DNA of 54,176 bases. Origin: Pseudolactococcus piscium (GTDB taxonomy: Bacteria > Bacillota > Bacilli > Lactobacillales > Streptococcaceae). The translations under genes and the position numbers were made by a program. Shown here in pieces: positions 16,358-25,225 of the stretch. The notes under the pieces were generated by a model. The model was not told where the DNA came from. It saw nothing but the letters and a program-made list of their open reading frames with translations, and made no database searches. The stretch lies in NCBI RefSeq assembly GCF_002441695.1, contig NZ_JXJW01000021.1:1-54176 (forward strand), given 5' to 3'. Positions within the stretch are counted from its first letter, which is position 1. Each line of letters begins with the position of its first letter.

Positions 16358-16936
16358 ATGACATCTTTAAACTTAAGCAAAACAGCTTATCTTGCAATTG
16401 ACTTGCAAGATGGGATTCTCAATAATGGCGTTTTAGCGCCTTATGCGCCTGATGCTGTTTTACTTGCGGCAAACCAATTAGCTGAAGCCTTTAAAAATAC
16501 AGAAGCGTTAATCACATTGGTAAATGTTGATGCGACTAGTTTTCATTATTTACACCCTGCTCGCTATACACGTGAACAAACAATTAAAGTACCAGACAGC
16601 TATATGCAGCTGTCAATGGCGATTGCAACTGATGACACAGCAAGCAATGTGGTGAAAATAACCAAACACAATCCAGGTGCCTTTTTTGGTACAGATTTAG
16701 ATTTACAGTTACGTCGTCGTGGCATCGATACAATTATCTTATCTGGTCTGACAACTAGTAATGGGGTTTATGCAACAGCGTTAGATGCTTTTCAACATGG
16801 CTATCACTTATATATCGTTGAAGACGCGACTTCTGACCGTGATCCAGGCCTGCATCACCTCTTCTTCGACAAACTCTATCCAAAACTTGGCACAGTAGTC
16901 ACACTTGCTCAAATCTTCTCTATGATAGGTAGATGA
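16358..16936 (+). CDS. isochorismatase-fold hydrolase lacking the catalytic cysteine
   Basis: 192 residues of the isochorismatase/cysteine hydrolase fold. The first triad residue is D15 (AIDLQDG) and the second is K103 in ITKHNPGAFFGTDLD. The nucleophile position, normally Cys in GxxTxxC, is G136 in GLTTSNGVYATALDA. True isochorismatases such as EntB and PhzD also carry glycine here, so it may hydrolyse vinyl ethers rather than amides, or be another activity altogether. No siderophore or menaquinone genes are adjacent. The mRNA seems leaderless. Confidence 0.82.
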   Translation: MTSLNLSKTAYLAIDLQDGILNNGVLAPYAPDAVLLAANQLAEAFKNTEALITLVNVDATSFHYLHPARYTREQTIKVPDSYMQLSMAIATDDTASNVVKITKHNPGAFFGTDLDLQLRRRGIDTIILSGLTTSNGVYATALDAFQHGYHLYIVEDATSDRDPGLHHLFFDKLYPKLGTVVTLAQIFSMIGR

Positions 16937-17003
16937 GCCGGTGTCGCAAAACAATTTGGGCTAGAGACATCATCAGCTATCAAAGAGATAGGCCAATACG
17001 ATA

Positions 17004-17040
17004 AAAAATCGACCAGTTTATTGCCCTAGTCGATTTTTGG
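17004..17040. terminator. terminator between convergent genes
   Basis: AAAAATCGAC (17004-17013) pairs with GTCGATTTTT (17029-17038) around a 15-base loop. The symmetry of A and T runs lets it serve the isochorismatase-family gene and, less well, the minus-strand ABC operon. Confidence 0.7.
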
Positions 17041-17088
17041 TTGAGTTGATTTATTGAGCAGCCTACATTGCAACTGAAACGTAACTGG

Positions 17089-17712
17089 CTATAACCCCAT
17101 TTTTTTATTAATTTTTATTGCGGCGATGTGCCGGATAAAAAAACTTTGTAAGATGAATAAAATCGAAAGTAGTACCATATAAAGTAAAACGTTTAGATAA
17201 ATAGAGACCATTGACTCATTGCTTAATTGATAGGGAAATAGGGTAGTTAAAGATGATGCCAGTTGGTTAAAAACAAGAATACCCATGCAACTGCCGATTA
17301 GTATAGCTTCAATATATGTGATACAAACTTCTACTAATAAATCAGAATAAATAGCGTTTGATTTAAAACCAAGCAGTACCTTGAGTTCACTCTCATCATG
17401 ACGCAAACTTTTTAAGAGGCTATATTTAGAGTTAAAACTAAATAAGATATAAATGAACAAGCTGAAGCATAGGATGCCAACTGAATAGGCTAGTATAGTC
17501 AAAAAAATAGTAGCGGGTGAAGTCCGACTAAGTTGTAGTTGCATATCGTCAGCCATGTCGTGATCTGAAATCAAAAATTTGAGTTTATTTAAAAATTGCA
17601 TCGACGAGAAACACAGGATATTAATAGCCTGTATGATACTTAAAATAACTATACTTTTAAAATCATTTCCCCTTTTAAAATTTCTCTTTATCATATATAA
17701 ATAATTAGCCAT
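17089..17712 (-). CDS. compact FtsX-like ABC transporter permease
   Basis: 207 residues with four hydrophobic segments (about 18-40, 68-95, 125-150 and 170-195). The single TM, small outside loop, then three-TM order is that of FtsX/MacB permeases. It is much smaller than the usual 300-400 residues because the extracellular domain is only about 25 residues. It overlaps the ATPase gene upstream by 8 bases, so the two subunits are made together. The protein is Ile/Leu/Ser-rich and its region is AT-rich compared with the flanking core genes, which may indicate transfer. The substrate is unknown. Confidence 0.7.
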   Translation of the reverse strand: MANYLYMIKRNFKRGNDFKSIVILSIIQAINILCFSSMQFLNKLKFLISDHDMADDMQLQLSRTSPATIFLTILAYSVGILCFSLFIYILFSFNSKYSLLKSLRHDESELKVLLGFKSNAIYSDLLVEVCITYIEAILIGSCMGILVFNQLASSLTTLFPYQLSNESMVSIYLNVLLYMVLLSILFILQSFFIRHIAAIKINKKMGL

Positions 17713-18355
17713 TTACTATCTTTCCATCCGCCAAAAGAATCGTTCTATATTGATACCTACGTTTTATATCTGTGTTATGAGTCGTCATGATAATGGTTGT
17801 GCCCTTCTGGTTTAATTCAGTCAAGATAGCCATGACATTCACTGCATTTTGGGGATCTAAATTGGCAGTGGGTTCATCTGCTAGAATGATAGATGGCTTG
17901 TCTACGATAGCTCTTGCAATCGCAACTCTCTGCTGTTCTCCACCAGATAGGTTTGCGGGGTATTCAGCTAAATATTGCGCTATCTTTAATCTCTTTGCCC
18001 AATACTGTACAATTTTCTTCACATTTTGTTTATTTTCCAACCCCCCTAACCTGTATGAAATATTTTCAAAAACGGTTTTATCTGCTATCAATTTGTAGTC
18101 TTGAAATATAATACCGATTTTCTGTCTGGTATGTTGTAGGCTATCAAAATCTAATACCTGTATATCTTGCCCATTAATTATGACAGTCCCTTCATAGCTT
18201 AAGAAATTGCCATAGATCAATTGATGAATAGATGATTTTCCTGATCCGCTTTTTCCTACCAGGTATGCGAATTCTCCATCTTGAATTTCCATACTGATAT
18301 CTCTCAAGACTAAGGCGTCTTTTAGTTTTAAAGTGACATTTTCAAATTGAATCAT
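17705..18355 (-). CDS. ABC transporter ATP-binding protein (FtsE/LolD/MacB type)
   Basis: 216 residues. Walker A GKSGSGKSS is near residue 34-42, the Q-loop is IIFQDYKL, the signature is LSGGEQQRVAIARA, Walker B is ILADEPTANLDP, and the switch His lies in MTTHN. The sequence type is the FtsE/MacB group whose permeases do mechanical work rather than import. It is the first gene of a two-gene operon with the mini-permease. AGGAGG (18363-18368) precedes ATG 18355. A perfect 24-bp palindrome lies 12 bases further upstream, and an Rgg-type regulator is divergent. Confidence 0.92.
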   Translation of the reverse strand: MIQFENVTLKLKDALVLRDISMEIQDGEFAYLVGKSGSGKSSIHQLIYGNFLSYEGTVIINGQDIQVLDFDSLQHTRQKIGIIFQDYKLIADKTVFENISYRLGGLENKQNVKKIVQYWAKRLKIAQYLAEYPANLSGGEQQRVAIARAIVDKPSIILADEPTANLDPQNAVNVMAILTELNQKGTTIIMTTHNTDIKRRYQYRTILLADGKIVNG

Positions 18356-18380
18356 GCTAGATCCTCCTAATGCGACATCA

Positions 18381-18404
18381 AATAGGAAACTTAAGTTTCC
18401 TATT
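18381..18404. repeat. perfect 24-bp palindrome between the ABC operon and rgg
   Basis: Half-site AATAGGAAACTT (18381-18392) is followed directly by its reverse complement AAGTTTCCTATT (18393-18404) with no spacer. The absence of a loop and of a T-run argues against a terminator and for a dimer-binding operator. It lies just upstream of the ribosome site of the ATPase gene, where a bound protein would block or reshape transcription. Confidence 0.65.
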
Positions 18405-18550
18405 CAATTTGTTAAGGCTTATATTTTTAGGGGTGTAATAATGAAGAGATAAAATAAAACACTGTATAATTAAATTGTAACACATTAGTACCTATTGGGT
18501 TGCATGCGCACGATTTTTGATAGGGCCTATTATCATCCTACCGCGCATTT

Positions 18551-18559
18551 TGATATAAT
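18551..18559 (+). promoter_or_regulatory. extended -10 of the Rgg-type gene
   Basis: TGATATAAT forms a consensus extended -10 about 50 bases before the proposed TTG start. A second TATAAT at 18465-18470 could be an additional start point. Confidence 0.5.
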
Positions 18560-18608
18560 GAATAAAAGATTAACAGTAGATGTTTACCACGTAAAAGGAG
18601 TAGTTAAT

Positions 18609-19427
18609 TTGATAACTTATGGTAAAGGGTTTAAGATACTTCGTGAACAGAAACAGCTTGCCTTGTCCTACTTTGAGAAAGTAGGGATTAATAAAGGCGA
18701 TTTATCTCGTTTTGAAAATGGGAAAGTCATGATGGGGTTTGAAAGAATCGACCTCATGCTCCAAGCCATGAATGTGAGTCTGTCGGAGTATGAATTTTTG
18801 CTGAATCATCACGTGATGGCTTATCAAGACGAATTTTTTAGTCAATTGGAAGCGGCGGATTTTTCTCAAGACCAAGTTAAATTAAGCAAACTCTATGCAG
18901 AGGCCTTAAGCTCAGGTGACCCTCACTTATCTGTAGCTGTAAAAGCCTGTCAACAAGCGCTTGATCCTAAATCCCGTGCTATGATTGCCGATTTATTGAA
19001 TAAAGTCAGTAAATGGGGCTACTTTGAACTATCTTTAGCCTATTTTACGCTCAGAAGTTTACCTACTTCTGAACTGCTCCTTTTTTGTCAAGAGTTTGAA
19101 AATAAATGTGGTAACTATATCACGATTCCAAAATATTATAGAAGAATCTACCAAATCGCCTATCGTGCGATAATCGTCTTGTCACTTCGCAAAGAAGTAG
19201 GACTTGCTCGGCACATTTTACAGTTAACCGATTATCCTCATCTTGGTCATACTGACTTTTACATAGCCACCCTAAAAGAATTGGCAGAGGGGGTCGTCAC
19301 TATGACCTTTGATGACCAGATGCTAGGTGAGCAGAAAATCAATGCTGCTTTTGACCTGATGGCACGTTTAGGCAGCCGTCACTTGGTTACTTATTATAAA
19401 AAAGAAATAGGCACTGATACTCTATAA
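18609..19427 (+). CDS. Rgg/GadR/MutR family transcriptional regulator
   Basis: 272 residues from the TTG at 18609, chosen because AAAAGGAG (18593-18600) is 8 bases before it. The frame is open further upstream to 18495, but that part has no family similarity and would include the promoter. The N-terminus is an XRE-like HTH (GKGFKILREQKQLALSYFEK...KGDLSRFENGK), and the rest is helical repeats as in Rgg proteins (about 280 residues). Rgg regulators often bind short peptides and control adjacent genes, here the divergent ABC operon. No obvious SHP pheromone gene was found. Confidence 0.75.
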   Translation: MITYGKGFKILREQKQLALSYFEKVGINKGDLSRFENGKVMMGFERIDLMLQAMNVSLSEYEFLLNHHVMAYQDEFFSQLEAADFSQDQVKLSKLYAEALSSGDPHLSVAVKACQQALDPKSRAMIADLLNKVSKWGYFELSLAYFTLRSLPTSELLLFCQEFENKCGNYITIPKYYRRIYQIAYRAIIVLSLRKEVGLARHILQLTDYPHLGHTDFYIATLKELAEGVVTMTFDDQMLGEQKINAAFDLMARLGSRHLVTYYKKEIGTDTL

Positions 19428-19458
19428 AATCCGTTGGGAAAAACCAACGGATTTTATT
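19426..19458 (+). terminator. terminator of the Rgg-type gene
   Basis: AAAATCCGTTGG (19426-19437) pairs perfectly with CCAACGGATTTT (19444-19455) around a 6-base loop. It overlaps the stop codon region. Confidence 0.85.
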
Positions 19459-19559
19459 AGTCCTTTCATCAAAAACAGATTACAATAGGCTTGTTACAAC
19501 AATCAAAAAAGGCACTTAACTTTTGTGCTTTACTGACAAACTTGAAAGGACAATCTCAC

Positions 19560-19958
19560 ATGCACACCTTAACTTATCGAAAAATCGTCAGACTCTCAGG
19601 ACTCTACGATTTTGTGTTCACCTTACCCTTTGTTACGCCCTGGACTTTCCAGATGCTCAATCAGGTTTTAAATGAGGTGTCACCTACACCTGCTTTTGAA
19701 CCGATTCATGTCGTCTTTGTTAATCTATTTGGGTCTATCGTCATTGTTTGGTCCATCCTTCGTATCCGTTCTCCCAAGGCCATCTATGGTGCTTATGATG
19801 CTGCTAGCCGCTTACTTTTTTTCACCTGGTTTATGACTTATCTCTTAACCTCTGATTTTCATCCTGCCATATTGATCTTCGGTCTCTTAGAAATAATCTG
19901 GTTTATCGTGCAAGGTTACGGGTTTTGGAAATTACCAAAATCAGAACGTTATCTCTAA
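19560..19958 (+). CDS. hypothetical four-helix membrane protein
   Basis: 132 residues with about four hydrophobic segments (roughly 14-34, 50-68, 80-100 and 104-122) and a positively charged start. I do not recognise the family. The sequence opens RKIVRLSGLYDFVFTLPFVTPW and ends GYGFWKLPKSERYL. AAAGGA lies about 12 bases before ATG 19560. A longer in-frame start at 19491 is possible but lacks a ribosome site. It lies between the Rgg terminator and a terminator shared with the convergent degV gene. Confidence 0.65.
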   Translation: MHTLTYRKIVRLSGLYDFVFTLPFVTPWTFQMLNQVLNEVSPTPAFEPIHVVFVNLFGSIVIVWSILRIRSPKAIYGAYDAASRLLFFTWFMTYLLTSDFHPAILIFGLLEIIWFIVQGYGFWKLPKSERYL

Positions 19959-19973
19959 ATGATTATGGTACTA

Positions 19974-20010
19974 AAAAAATCATATCAAAGTAAATTTGGT
20001 ATGATTTTTT
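19974..20010. terminator. bidirectional terminator
   Basis: AAAAAAATCATATC (to 19986) pairs with GGTATGATTTTTT (19998-20010) with one G-U pair. A's on one side and T's on the other allow action for both the membrane protein gene and degV. Confidence 0.75.
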
Positions 20011-20016
20011 TCGTTC

Positions 20017-20874
20017 TTAATCTAATAACTGTGCGCCAAGACCAATCAATCCTGGTCCAGTATGGACAACGAGCGCGGGTGATATTTGACCAAACAAGAC
20101 TTCGCTTGCTTGCGGAATAGCTGCTTTTAGGACCTCAACGAGAATCAAGGCTTCTTTTTCAGCATTCCCATGGGCGACAACGAGTCTTACTTTTTTGTGA
20201 TCACCAACATAGGCTTTGACGAGGCTAACCGTTTTCTCAAGGCTTTTTTTGCGCCCCCGTGATTTAGCGACGGTATGATAGATACCCTCGTCATTACATG
20301 AAATAATCGGGTTAAGCTTGAGCGCATTACCAAGGATAGAGCTGACAAGGCCGATACGACCCCCTTTTTGGAGATATTCAAGTGTTGCGACGCTAAAAAA
20401 GATTTTACTTTTAGTGACATCATCGGATAGGGTCTTTGTAATCTGCTCAAAAGTTTGACCTTCTGAAATGAGTTCAGCAGCGCGGACGGCTTGAACGCCA
20501 GCACCAATACCGATGTTTTTGGTATCAAACATGAAGGTCTCAAGATCTGGGAAATCTTTGGCAATCAGTCTGACCGAGTTAAATGTACCAGATAAACCAC
20601 TTGAAATCGTGATCGCAATCAATTGTTTATAGCCATCAGCAATGATTTGCTCGAAGATATTTTGAATGACGGCCCCTTCAGGCAGCGATGTTTTTGGGAT
20701 TTCGACTGGTAAGCGGTCATAAATCTCTTCCGCAGTAATATCCACTTTATCCGTAAATTCAGCATCTTTATAGATGATTTTCAAAGGAATCACATAAAGA
20801 TTGTCTGCTTGTGTTAGAGTTTGTGGGACATCACATCCTGAGTCTACAAGGATGGCAATTTTTTTATTTGTCAT
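20017..20874 (-). CDS. DegV family fatty-acid-binding protein (FakB type)
   Basis: 285 residues. Typical DegV pieces are KIAILVDSGCDVP, TSLPEGAVIQNIFE, TISSGLSGTFNSVRL, FDTKNIGIGAGVQ and the ATLEYLQKGGRIG strand. FakB proteins hold an exogenous fatty acid and present it to the kinase FakA, encoded at 42527-44203 in this window; firmicutes usually have several FakBs with different chain preferences. I chose ATG 20874, preceded by AGAGGAA, over an upstream in-frame ATG. It overlaps the DUF1836 gene by 11 bases, so the two form an operon. Confidence 0.88.
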   Translation of the reverse strand: MTNKKIAILVDSGCDVPQTLTQADNLYVIPLKIIYKDAEFTDKVDITAEEIYDRLPVEIPKTSLPEGAVIQNIFEQIIADGYKQLIAITISSGLSGTFNSVRLIAKDFPDLETFMFDTKNIGIGAGVQAVRAAELISEGQTFEQITKTLSDDVTKSKIFFSVATLEYLQKGGRIGLVSSILGNALKLNPIISCNDEGIYHTVAKSRGRKKSLEKTVSLVKAYVGDHKKVRLVVAHGNAEKEALILVEVLKAAIPQASEVLFGQISPALVVHTGPGLIGLGAQLLD

Positions 20875-21439
20875 TTGAGGGTTCCTCTTTATTTTCCATG
20901 AGTCTGCTATCAAAAGCAAGTTCAATGCTTTTTTGAGCTAATAGTTTTGCAGCAAGTGATGAGGTAGCAGCTGTGACGATAAAAAAGTCTGGTGAAACTT
21001 GCTTTGAGAACAAGCCAGCCGTCTCAACACCTTGTACTTGTTTGCCGACCACGTTGAGCGATTCCTCTAAGACATTACAAAAAATATTGTAAGCTTCATG
21101 GATACCACTGACGCGACCTTGATAGACGATACCAGTTTTGATTTCAGGTATGGTCAGCACTTGTTTTAATAGGGTAATTGCGATTAAAAAGGCAAGATGG
21201 ACACGAGAATATTTTTTCTTGACAGGTGCAGGAATCAGCGCCAACTTAACATAGTTGTTGACCATCGACTTGGTCAGCATCGGTTGTTCTTTCTGCGGTA
21301 AAATGGGTGAGAGGTATTTACTAACCAAGCTGATGACCTGGTCCATATAAAGTTCGATATCGGGTAACTCGTCCCAGCGTGGTAAGGTAGCTGTTTCGAT
21401 TTCATTCCCCCATTCAGAACCAGTGAATAATTTTGACAT
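20864..21439 (-). CDS. DUF1836 domain protein (MerR-like HTH)
   Basis: 191 residues. DUF1836 is seen in residues about 40-105, with a MerR-type winged helix (LTKSMVNNYVKLALIPAPVKKKYSR followed by HLAFLIAITLLKQVLTI; quoted by core motif LTKSMVNNYVKLALIP). Such proteins are found beside degV in many streptococci and lactococci, so a link to lipid metabolism is possible but unproven. No strong ribosome site precedes ATG 21439; an in-frame ATG at 21463 has none either. It precedes and overlaps degV. Confidence 0.75.
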   Translation of the reverse strand: MSKLFTGSEWGNEIETATLPRWDELPDIELYMDQVISLVSKYLSPILPQKEQPMLTKSMVNNYVKLALIPAPVKKKYSRVHLAFLIAITLLKQVLTIPEIKTGIVYQGRVSGIHEAYNIFCNVLEESLNVVGKQVQGVETAGLFSKQVSPDFFIVTAATSSLAAKLLAQKSIELAFDSRLMENKEEPSNDK

Positions 21440-21684
21440 AAGTAGTGTACTTTCTAGGTGCATGGTATGATATGTAGTTATAGATACTAGATATAGTTTA
21501 CTATAAAATGAAAATAAAGCAACTTATAACAATTGTGGGTTTTTTAACAAGTCTTGATAGGGGGCTTAAGGCAGGTTAAATGAAACACTTATTATAGTAG
21601 CAAATAGGAGAGAATGGATTAGCTGCTTGTATGAGCTAGTAGAGCTGGTGATAAGCTAGTTCATTTCAGGTTAATCTCATTACA

Positions 21685-21782
21685 TTTTAATATATAATCA
21701 ATAATCAGGTTTTTTTGAAAAAATATACAGAAAAACACTTGACTTATGTATTTTTATGCACTATAATGAATATATAATCAAA
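21685..21782 (+). promoter_or_regulatory. argG promoter with two or three ARG boxes
   Basis: The promoter is TTGACT (21739-21744), 17 bp, TATAAT (21762-21767). Box 1 TATGTATTTTTATGCACT (21745-21762) fills the spacer and differs from the ArgR/AhrC consensus WNTGAATWWWWATTCANW at two positions. Box 2 AATGAATATATAATCAAA (21765-21782) covers the -10 and start, with one mismatch. A weaker box lies at 21685-21702 and shares the core AATATATAATCAA with box 2. The remaining upstream gap from 21440 has several AGCT repeats but no gene. Confidence 0.8.
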
Positions 21783-21807
21783 AACAACTTATTTAGGAGT
21801 GATCATT

Positions 21808-23016
21808 ATGACAAAAGAAAAAATAGTACTCGCTTATTCAGGCGGCTTAGATACATCAGTAGCAATCAAATGGTTGGTAGACGAAGGATACGATGTTGTC
21901 GCAGCTTGTTTGGACGTAGGTGAAGGTAAAGATCTTGATTTTATCAAAGAAAAAGCCTTGACTGTCGGTGCAACAGAGTCTTACGTGATCAACGCCAAAG
22001 AAGATTTCACGCATAACTATGTCGGCTATGCCATCAAAGGTAACCTCATGTATGAGCAAAAATATCCGCTTGTGTCTGCCTTATCTCGTCCTTTGATTTC
22101 AAAAGCCTTGGTTGAAGTAGCGCGTGAAACAGGTGCTACTGCGATTGCCCATGGGTGTACAGGTAAAGGTAACGACCAAGTTCGTTTTGAAGTAGCCATT
22201 CATTCACTTGCACCAGACTTAAAAGTCTTAGCACCAGTGCGTGAATGGAAGTGGTCACGTGAAGCTGAAATCGAATATGCAAAAGCAAATGGCATTCCAG
22301 TTCCAGCTGACCTTGATAATCCTTACTCGATCGACATGAACTTATGGGGACGCGCGATCGAAGCGGGTATTCTTGAAAATCCTTGGAATGAATGTCCTGA
22401 AGAAGCATTTTTCATGACAACTTCTATCGAAAATGCACCAGACCAAGCAGAATTTATCGAGTTAACATTTGAAAAAGGGATTCCAGTTGCGCTAAATGGC
22501 AAAGCACTGCCTTTGTACCAATTGATAAATGATGTCAATGTGATCGCAGGTAAACACGGCATCGGCCGGATTGACCATGTGGAGAACCGTCTTGTTGGGA
22601 TTAAATCACGTGAAATTTATGAGTGTCCAGGGGCGACAGTGATTCTGAAAGCCCATAAAGACATTGAGGATATCACATTTGTTCGTGAAGTCTCTCATTT
22701 TAAACCAGTGATTGAAAATGAATTATCAAATACGATTTATAATGGCCTTTGGTTTAACCCAGCGACAGATGCCTTGAAAGCTTATATCGATAGCACACAA
22801 GAAGTGGTTAATGGGACTGTTAAAGTTAAACTTTATAAAGGGAATGCGATTTGTATTGGCCGGAAATCACCTAACTCACTTTATGATGAAAACTTGGCAA
22901 CTTACACAGCTGCTGATGAGTTCGATCAAGACGCAGCAGTTGGCTTTATCAAATTATGGGGCCTACCATCACAAGTGAATGCGCAAGTCTGGGATAAACT
23001 CAATAACGAAAAATAA
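21808..23016 (+). CDS. argG: argininosuccinate synthase
   Basis: 402 residues. It joins citrulline and aspartate with ATP to argininosuccinate, the penultimate step of arginine synthesis. The ATP-pyrophosphatase P-loop SGGLDTS is at residues 11-17. Other conserved blocks are [26 protein letters not shown] and [16 protein letters not shown] 21808 is 8 bases after AGGAG (21795-21799); the frame extends three codons to a GTG overlapping that site. Strong ARG boxes at the promoter predict repression by ArgR with arginine. argH follows after a 277-base gap with its own signals. Confidence 0.98.
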   Translation: MTKEKIVLAYSGGLDTSVAIKWLVDEGYDVVAACLDVGEGKDLDFIKEKALTVGATESYVINAKEDFTHNYVGYAIKGNLMYEQKYPLVSALSRPLISKALVEVARETGATAIAHGCTGKGNDQVRFEVAIHSLAPDLKVLAPVREWKWSREAEIEYAKANGIPVPADLDNPYSIDMNLWGRAIEAGILENPWNECPEEAFFMTTSIENAPDQAEFIELTFEKGIPVALNGKALPLYQLINDVNVIAGKHGIGRIDHVENRLVGIKSREIYECPGATVILKAHKDIEDITFVREVSHFKPVIENELSNTIYNGLWFNPATDALKAYIDSTQEVVNGTVKVKLYKGNAICIGRKSPNSLYDENLATYTAADEFDQDAAVGFIKLWGLPSQVNAQVWDKLNNEK

Positions 23017-23158
23017 GCGACTTATAGCAAGGACTTCAAATAAACCAAGTCAGGGAACTGGATTTGAGCGAGTAGGACTAATAAACGCTACAGTGATTGC
23101 GATTAGTCAAAATAGGATCATGAAATTAAGTGTAGTCAGAGAATTACAATTTCATATT

Positions 23159-23183
23159 AAGGCGCTATGATAGGCGCTTTTTT
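23159..23183 (+). terminator. probable terminator of argG
   Basis: AAGGCGC (23159-23165) can pair with GCGCTT (23174-23179) with one bulged G, followed by T's. The stem is short. Between argG and this hairpin there is about 140 bases with no convincing gene. Confidence 0.5.
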
Positions 23184-23293
23184 GCTAAATCAAGCGATGC
23201 ATAACGCCCAGATGATTCAGATGATATAAATAGATTAAAAACCCTAATTTTAGGTATACTAGAAGTAAGATGATAGAAATGGTGGAGAATAAC

Positions 23294-24682
23294 ATGGCAA
23301 AATTATGGGGCGGTCGCTTTGAAGCTGGTTTGGATAAGAAAACAGAAGCTTTTGGGGCATCGATTACGTTTGATAAAAAGATGGCACGTCAAGACTTAAA
23401 AGGCAGTTTAGCGCATGTGACGATGTTAGCGTCAACTGGTATTCTAACTGAGCAAGAGGCCGACATCATCAAGACTGGTATTCAAAAAGTCGAAGCAAAA
23501 TATGAAGCCAACGAGATCGACTTCAAAATTGAGCATGAAGACATCCATATGAACATGGAAACCTATCTCCATGCTGAAATTGGTCCAGTTGCAGGGAAAC
23601 TGCATACAGCACGCTCACGTAACGATCAGGTCGCGACAGATATGCACCTTTGGGTCAAAGATACCTTGGATGAGACTTTAGATAAACTACAAAATTTAAG
23701 AGAAGTTTTAGTTAATCTGGCTTCTGAGCACGTTGAAACCATCATGCCTGGCTATACGCATCTGCAACATGCACAACCAATCTCTTTTGGGCATCATATC
23801 ATGGCTTATTACAGTATGCTGACGCGTGATGCAGAACGTTTTGCATTTAATATCAAGCATGCTGATATTTCACCCTTGGGTGCAGCAGCATTAGCAGGGA
23901 CCACTTTCCCAATAGACCGGAAAGAGACTGCTGAACTCATGGGCTTCAGTGACGTCTATGTTAACTCTATAGATGCTGTCAGTGACCGTGATTTTATCTT
24001 AGAATTTTTAAGTAATGCTAGCCTACTCATGATGCATCTGTCACGTCTTTGTGAAGAAATTATTCTGTGGTGTAGTCATGAATACAAATTTGTGACACTA
24101 TCGGATGCTTTTTCTACAGGCTCATCTATTATGCCACAGAAGAAAAATCCGGATATGGCAGAATTAATTCGTGGCAAATCTGGTCGTGTTTATGGGAATC
24201 TCTTTGGCTTGTTAACGGTCATGAAGTCATTACCACTTGCCTATAATAAAGATTTACAAGAAGATAAGGAAGGCATGTTTGATACAGCTGAGACGATCTT
24301 GACAAGTCTTGATGTCATGAGTGGGATGTTATCCACGATGACAGTCAACGAAGGGATCATGTCAGCTTCTACTGAAAAAGACTTCTCAAATGCGACTGAG
24401 CTAGCTGACTATCTGGCAGCTAAGGGCTTGCCTTTCCGCCAAGCGCATGAAATCGTTGGTGCAATGGTGCTAGAATGTACTAAGACCGGCAATTACTTGC
24501 AGGACGTGCCCTTATCACGCTATCAAGAAGTATCAGAATTGATCGAAGCTGATATTTATGACACCCTAAATTCAAGAACAGCTGTCGCACGTCGTAATTC
24601 TTTTGGTGGCACAGGATTTGAACAAGTCAAGCTGCAAATTGAATTAGCAAAAGCAACGTTGCAACAGGAGGTTAAGGCATAA
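23294..24682 (+). CDS. argH: argininosuccinate lyase
   Basis: 462 residues. It splits argininosuccinate into arginine and fumarate. The fumarase/lyase superfamily signature [12 protein letters not shown] is at about residues 276-287, containing the catalytic Ser loop. [16 protein letters not shown] and [11 protein letters not shown] are also typical. GGTGGAG (23281-23287) lies 6 bases before ATG 23294; an upstream in-frame ATG at 23270 is less likely. A TATACT hexamer at about 23253 may be its -10. It is downstream of argG, giving the usual argGH order. Confidence 0.98.
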   Translation: MAKLWGGRFEAGLDKKTEAFGASITFDKKMARQDLKGSLAHVTMLASTGILTEQEADIIKTGIQKVEAKYEANEIDFKIEHEDIHMNMETYLHAEIGPVAGKLHTARSRNDQVATDMHLWVKDTLDETLDKLQNLREVLVNLASEHVETIMPGYTHLQHAQPISFGHHIMAYYSMLTRDAERFAFNIKHADISPLGAAALAGTTFPIDRKETAELMGFSDVYVNSIDAVSDRDFILEFLSNASLLMMHLSRLCEEIILWCSHEYKFVTLSDAFSTGSSIMPQKKNPDMAELIRGKSGRVYGNLFGLLTVMKSLPLAYNKDLQEDKEGMFDTAETILTSLDVMSGMLSTMTVNEGIMSASTEKDFSNATELADYLAAKGLPFRQAHEIVGAMVLECTKTGNYLQDVPLSRYQEVSELIEADIYDTLNSRTAVARRNSFGGTGFEQVKLQIELAKATLQQEVKA

Positions 24683-24779
24683 TCTGTCTTAAAAATGGCC
24701 ATTATGACGAAAACGTAGGTAGGGCTAGATCATAAGTGAACAAATGTGTCTATAGCAAGATGCATTTTTTTCGCTTTTG

Positions 24780-24788
24780 TGGTAAAAT
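24780..24788 (+). promoter_or_regulatory. extended -10 of rnpA
   Basis: TGGTAAAAT (TGN plus TAAAAT at 24783-24788) lies 32 bases before the TTG start of rnpA. No clear -35 is present. Confidence 0.5.
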
Positions 24789-24820
24789 TACTTAGATAAC
24801 TTACTGTAGGAGAAACTAGT

Positions 24821-25165
24821 TTGGCACTCAAGAAAGCGTTACGTATTAAGAAAAAAAGAGACTTTGATACTATTTTTTCTGCCCGAAAATCGACTGCCAA
24901 TAAAAAATTTATTGTCTACGAAATCCCATCGCAAACAACACATTTTAGAGCTGCAGTATCTGTCAGCAAAAAAATCGGGAATGCGGTGGTTCGTAATCGG
25001 ATAAAACGGCTTGTCAGACATGCTTTGGTTCCCCTCTCATCAGAGTTGTCACAAACAGATTTTGTGATTATTTGTCGACAGGGTGTCGAGACGCTCAGTT
25101 TTGAAGAGGTTCAAAAAAACCTAGTACATGTCTTAAAAGTATCAAAAATATATAAAAAAGTCTAA
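24821..25165 (+). CDS. rnpA: ribonuclease P protein component
   Basis: 114 residues, basic. It is the protein subunit that helps the RNase P RNA bind and process tRNA precursors. The RNR signature (RNRIKRLVRHAL) is at about residues 62-73, and KKALRIKKKRDFDTIF is the usual N-terminus. Translation starts at TTG 24821, 8 bases after AGGAG; there is no in-frame ATG that fits the family. It heads the cluster rnpA-yidC-khpB-rpmH, the streptococcal order in which rpmH comes last. Confidence 0.95.
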   Translation: MALKKALRIKKKRDFDTIFSARKSTANKKFIVYEIPSQTTHFRAAVSVSKKIGNAVVRNRIKRLVRHALVPLSSELSQTDFVIICRQGVETLSFEEVQKNLVHVLKVSKIYKKV

Positions 25166-25225
25166 GTTATTTGACCTGATGCGCGTGTCACAGATCGGTT
25201 AGCTACAGAAGAAAAAGGAAGAAAC

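Noticed and set aside
16948-17030. 28-codon protein-like stretch (VAKQFGLETSSAIKEI...) after the isochorismatase-family gene
   Set aside because: An in-frame stop lies just upstream, there is no start codon with a ribosome site, and the end overlaps a terminator; probably chance.
18378-18485. 35-codon minus-strand frame between the ABC genes and rgg, considered as an SHP pheromone
   Set aside because: It lacks a clear ribosome site and the typical basic start plus hydrophobic, acidic C-terminal core of SHPs, and overlaps the palindrome.
21600-21665. Repeated AGCT at about 12-15 base steps upstream of argG
   Set aside because: Short, in an AT-rich gap, with only weak hairpins; no convincing RNA or operator.
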